A DNA stretch of 8,068 nucleotides from JBJXGC01 sp046154545. GTDB taxonomy: Bacteria; Chloroflexota; Dehalococcoidia; Tepidiformales; Tepidiformaceae. A model generated the notes under the pieces. That model did not search any database, was not told where the DNA came from, and worked only from the letters and a program-made list of their open reading frames with translations. Where the stretch lies: NCBI GenBank assembly GCA_046154545.1, contig JBJXGC010000341.1, forward strand, positions 1-8,068. Reading direction: 5' to 3'. A program made the translations under genes and the position numbers. Numbering within the stretch: position 1 is the first letter of the stretch; the number at the start of each line of letters is the position of its first letter. This document shows, in pieces, positions 5,822 through 8,068 of this stretch.

Positions 5822-5905
5822 ACGCAAAGGATCAAAGGGACAAAGGGTGTTCACTGGCGGCGCGGCCCGGCTGCCGCGTTTCTTTGATCCTTTGTACCTT
5901 TGCGT
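5822..5905 (+). repeat. Large imperfect inverted repeat of CAAAGG octamers between nuoD and nuoH
   Basis: The left arm (5822-5845) consists of three CAAAGGNN units and the right arm (5882-5905) of their complements; 20 of 24 positions can pair, with one additional G:T. In an alternative register 5825-5837 and 5882-5894 pair perfectly over 13 bp (CAAAGGATCAAAG). The 36-nt loop holds a further GC-rich small stem (GCGGC/GCCGC). In the nuo transcript it could form a stable structure that limits read-through, protects the upstream mRNA end, or sets relative expression. A mobile or repetitive-element origin is also possible. Seen directly; the function is inference. Confidence 0.8.
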
Positions 5906-5929
5906 TTTCGCCCGCCAGGAGCGGCCCTC

Positions 5930-7068
5930 ATGAACCTCTTCCTTCTGAGCGAGATCTTCGGGATCTGGAACTGGGTCGATGCGATCATCCGCATCCTCAT
6001 CATCGTCCTCGTCATGACGGTGGTCGTGGTCTATCTCACCTACGGCGAGCGCAAAGTCGTGGCGCGGCTCCAGCAGCGTCTTGGCCCCAACCGGGTGGGC
6101 CCGGCTGGCCTCCTCCAGGGATTCGCGGACGCGGTCAAGCTCGTCGGCAAGGAGGACCTTCGCCCCGCTAACGCCGACCGCTGGGTCTTTGAGTTCGCCC
6201 CCTTCGCGACCTTCATCCCGGTGCTCATGACGCTCGTCATCCTCCCCTTCGCGAAGGACTGGGGCGTGCGGAATATCGGCCTCGGCCTCTTCTACGTGTT
6301 CGCCGTGCTCGGCCTGAACATCGTGGGGATCATCATGGCCGGCCTCGGCTCCGGCAATAAGTTCGCGCTCCTCGGCGGCGTCCGGGCAGCGGCGCAGATG
6401 ATCAGCTACGAAGTGCCCCTCGTCCTGAGCCTGCTCTCGGTCGCGATGGTCGCGGGTACCCTCAACCTGAACGAGATCGCGGCCCTCCAGGACCGCTACC
6501 CCTACATCATCCTCCAGCCGCTCGCCTTCCTCATCTTCTTCACGGCGATGCTCTCCGAGCTGCACCGCGCCCCGTTCGATATCCCTGTGGCCGAGTCCGA
6601 GATCGTCGGCGGTTACTTCGTCGAGTATTCCGGCATTCGCTGGTCCATGTTCCAGCTCACGGAGTACGCCTCGATGTGGGCATTCAGCGTCTTCGGATCC
6701 GTCGTCTTCCTCGGCGGCTGGGAGTGGCCGTACGGCGGCGATGTGGGCTGGGGCCTCCAGCTGGCCCTCACCGCCGCCAAGAGCGTCCTCTTCATCATGC
6801 TCATCTTCTGGGTGAGGACGACCGTGCCGCGCCTCCGGATCGACCAGCTCATGAGCTTCTGCTGGAAGATCCTGCTGCCCCTGGCCATCCTCCAGATGGT
6901 CGCGAACGCCTTCATCATCGTCTACGACGCGTCCTATTGGTGGCTGGCGGGCACGAGCACGGCCGGCGCCGCGCTCCTCGTCGCCATCATCATCCGCCGC
7001 GCCCTCAGCCGTTCGACGCAAGCGTCGGCGCTGGTGGGCGCCTATCGCCAGGCACAGGTACCCGTCCA

Positions 7069-7072
<4 letters not shown>
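5930..7072 (+). CDS. nuoH: NADH-quinone oxidoreductase subunit H (membrane quinone-site subunit)
   Basis: Membrane subunit that connects the peripheral arm to the proton-pumping arm and forms part of the quinone tunnel. The 380-residue length is at the upper normal range. Conserved parts are the first cytoplasmic loop YGERKVVARLQQRLGPNRVG (38-57) with ADAVKLVGKEDLRP (66-79), the helix-loop block SELHRAPFDIPVAESEIVGG (209-228) followed by YSGIRWSMFQLTEYA, and TTVPRLRIDQLMSFCWK (297-313). Eight to nine membrane helices are visible, beginning with about 15-37. The ATG at 5930 has AGGAG (5917-5921) at 8 nt spacing. The frame opens at 5900 within the hairpin arm, which is not used. The C-terminal tail after the last helix (ALSRSTQASALVGAYRQAQV) is not family-conserved. 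The stop overlaps nuoI in ATGA. Confidence 0.96.

Positions 7073-8068
<996 letters not shown>

Overview
The window joins a small accessory stretch (about 1-2950) to the first part of a respiratory complex I operon (about 2960 to the right edge). The DNA is GC-rich throughout. The nuo proteins are bacterial, and several details suggest a high-GC Chloroflexota-like or related bacterium: the NuoI N-terminal style (KPVTIEYPDEKHVLSERQRSFPV), the gene order nuoA-B-C-D-H-I without nuoEFG, and intergenic runs of 7-8 bp tandem repeats. This placement is an inference from memory of these families, not a search, and is only moderately secure.

Layout: 1-165 is the C-terminal end of an IS3-family transposase, followed by a probable right terminal inverted repeat (171-196). 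362-1405 encodes a secreted protein with an autotransporter-like beta-strand region and one DUF11 domain. Two small stand-alone TIR-domain proteins follow (1451-1834 and 1936-2346). Each has a -10-like hexamer exactly 6 nt before its ATG and no ribosome binding site, as expected for leaderless transcripts. A convergent gene on the minus strand (2383-2862) encodes a small exported protein of unknown function; a hairpin lies between the two convergent stops. A CTCTCGG heptamer array lies just upstream of its start.

The nuo operon begins after a candidate promoter (2964-2992) and a leader hairpin (3017-3035). nuoA/nuoB, nuoB/nuoC and nuoH/nuoI overlap by ATGA and are probably translationally coupled. 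nuoC-nuoD and nuoD-nuoH are separated by gaps of 70 and 121 nt filled with tandem-repeat or hairpin DNA. NuoB, C, D and I form the peripheral Q-module arm that carries electrons through the 4Fe-4S clusters to N2 and quinone; NuoA and NuoH are membrane subunits at the quinone site. The NADH-oxidising module (NuoE, F, G) is not encoded between nuoD and nuoH.

The most unusual coding feature is NuoI (7069 to the window edge). After a normal two-cluster ferredoxin core it continues for at least another 180 or so residues as an Ala/Glu/Arg-rich tail carrying two copies of a basic motif (K[IV]RA[KR]RMRAER), and it is still open at the end of the window. No stretch longer than 300 bases lacks a gene; the largest gap is 2863-3142.
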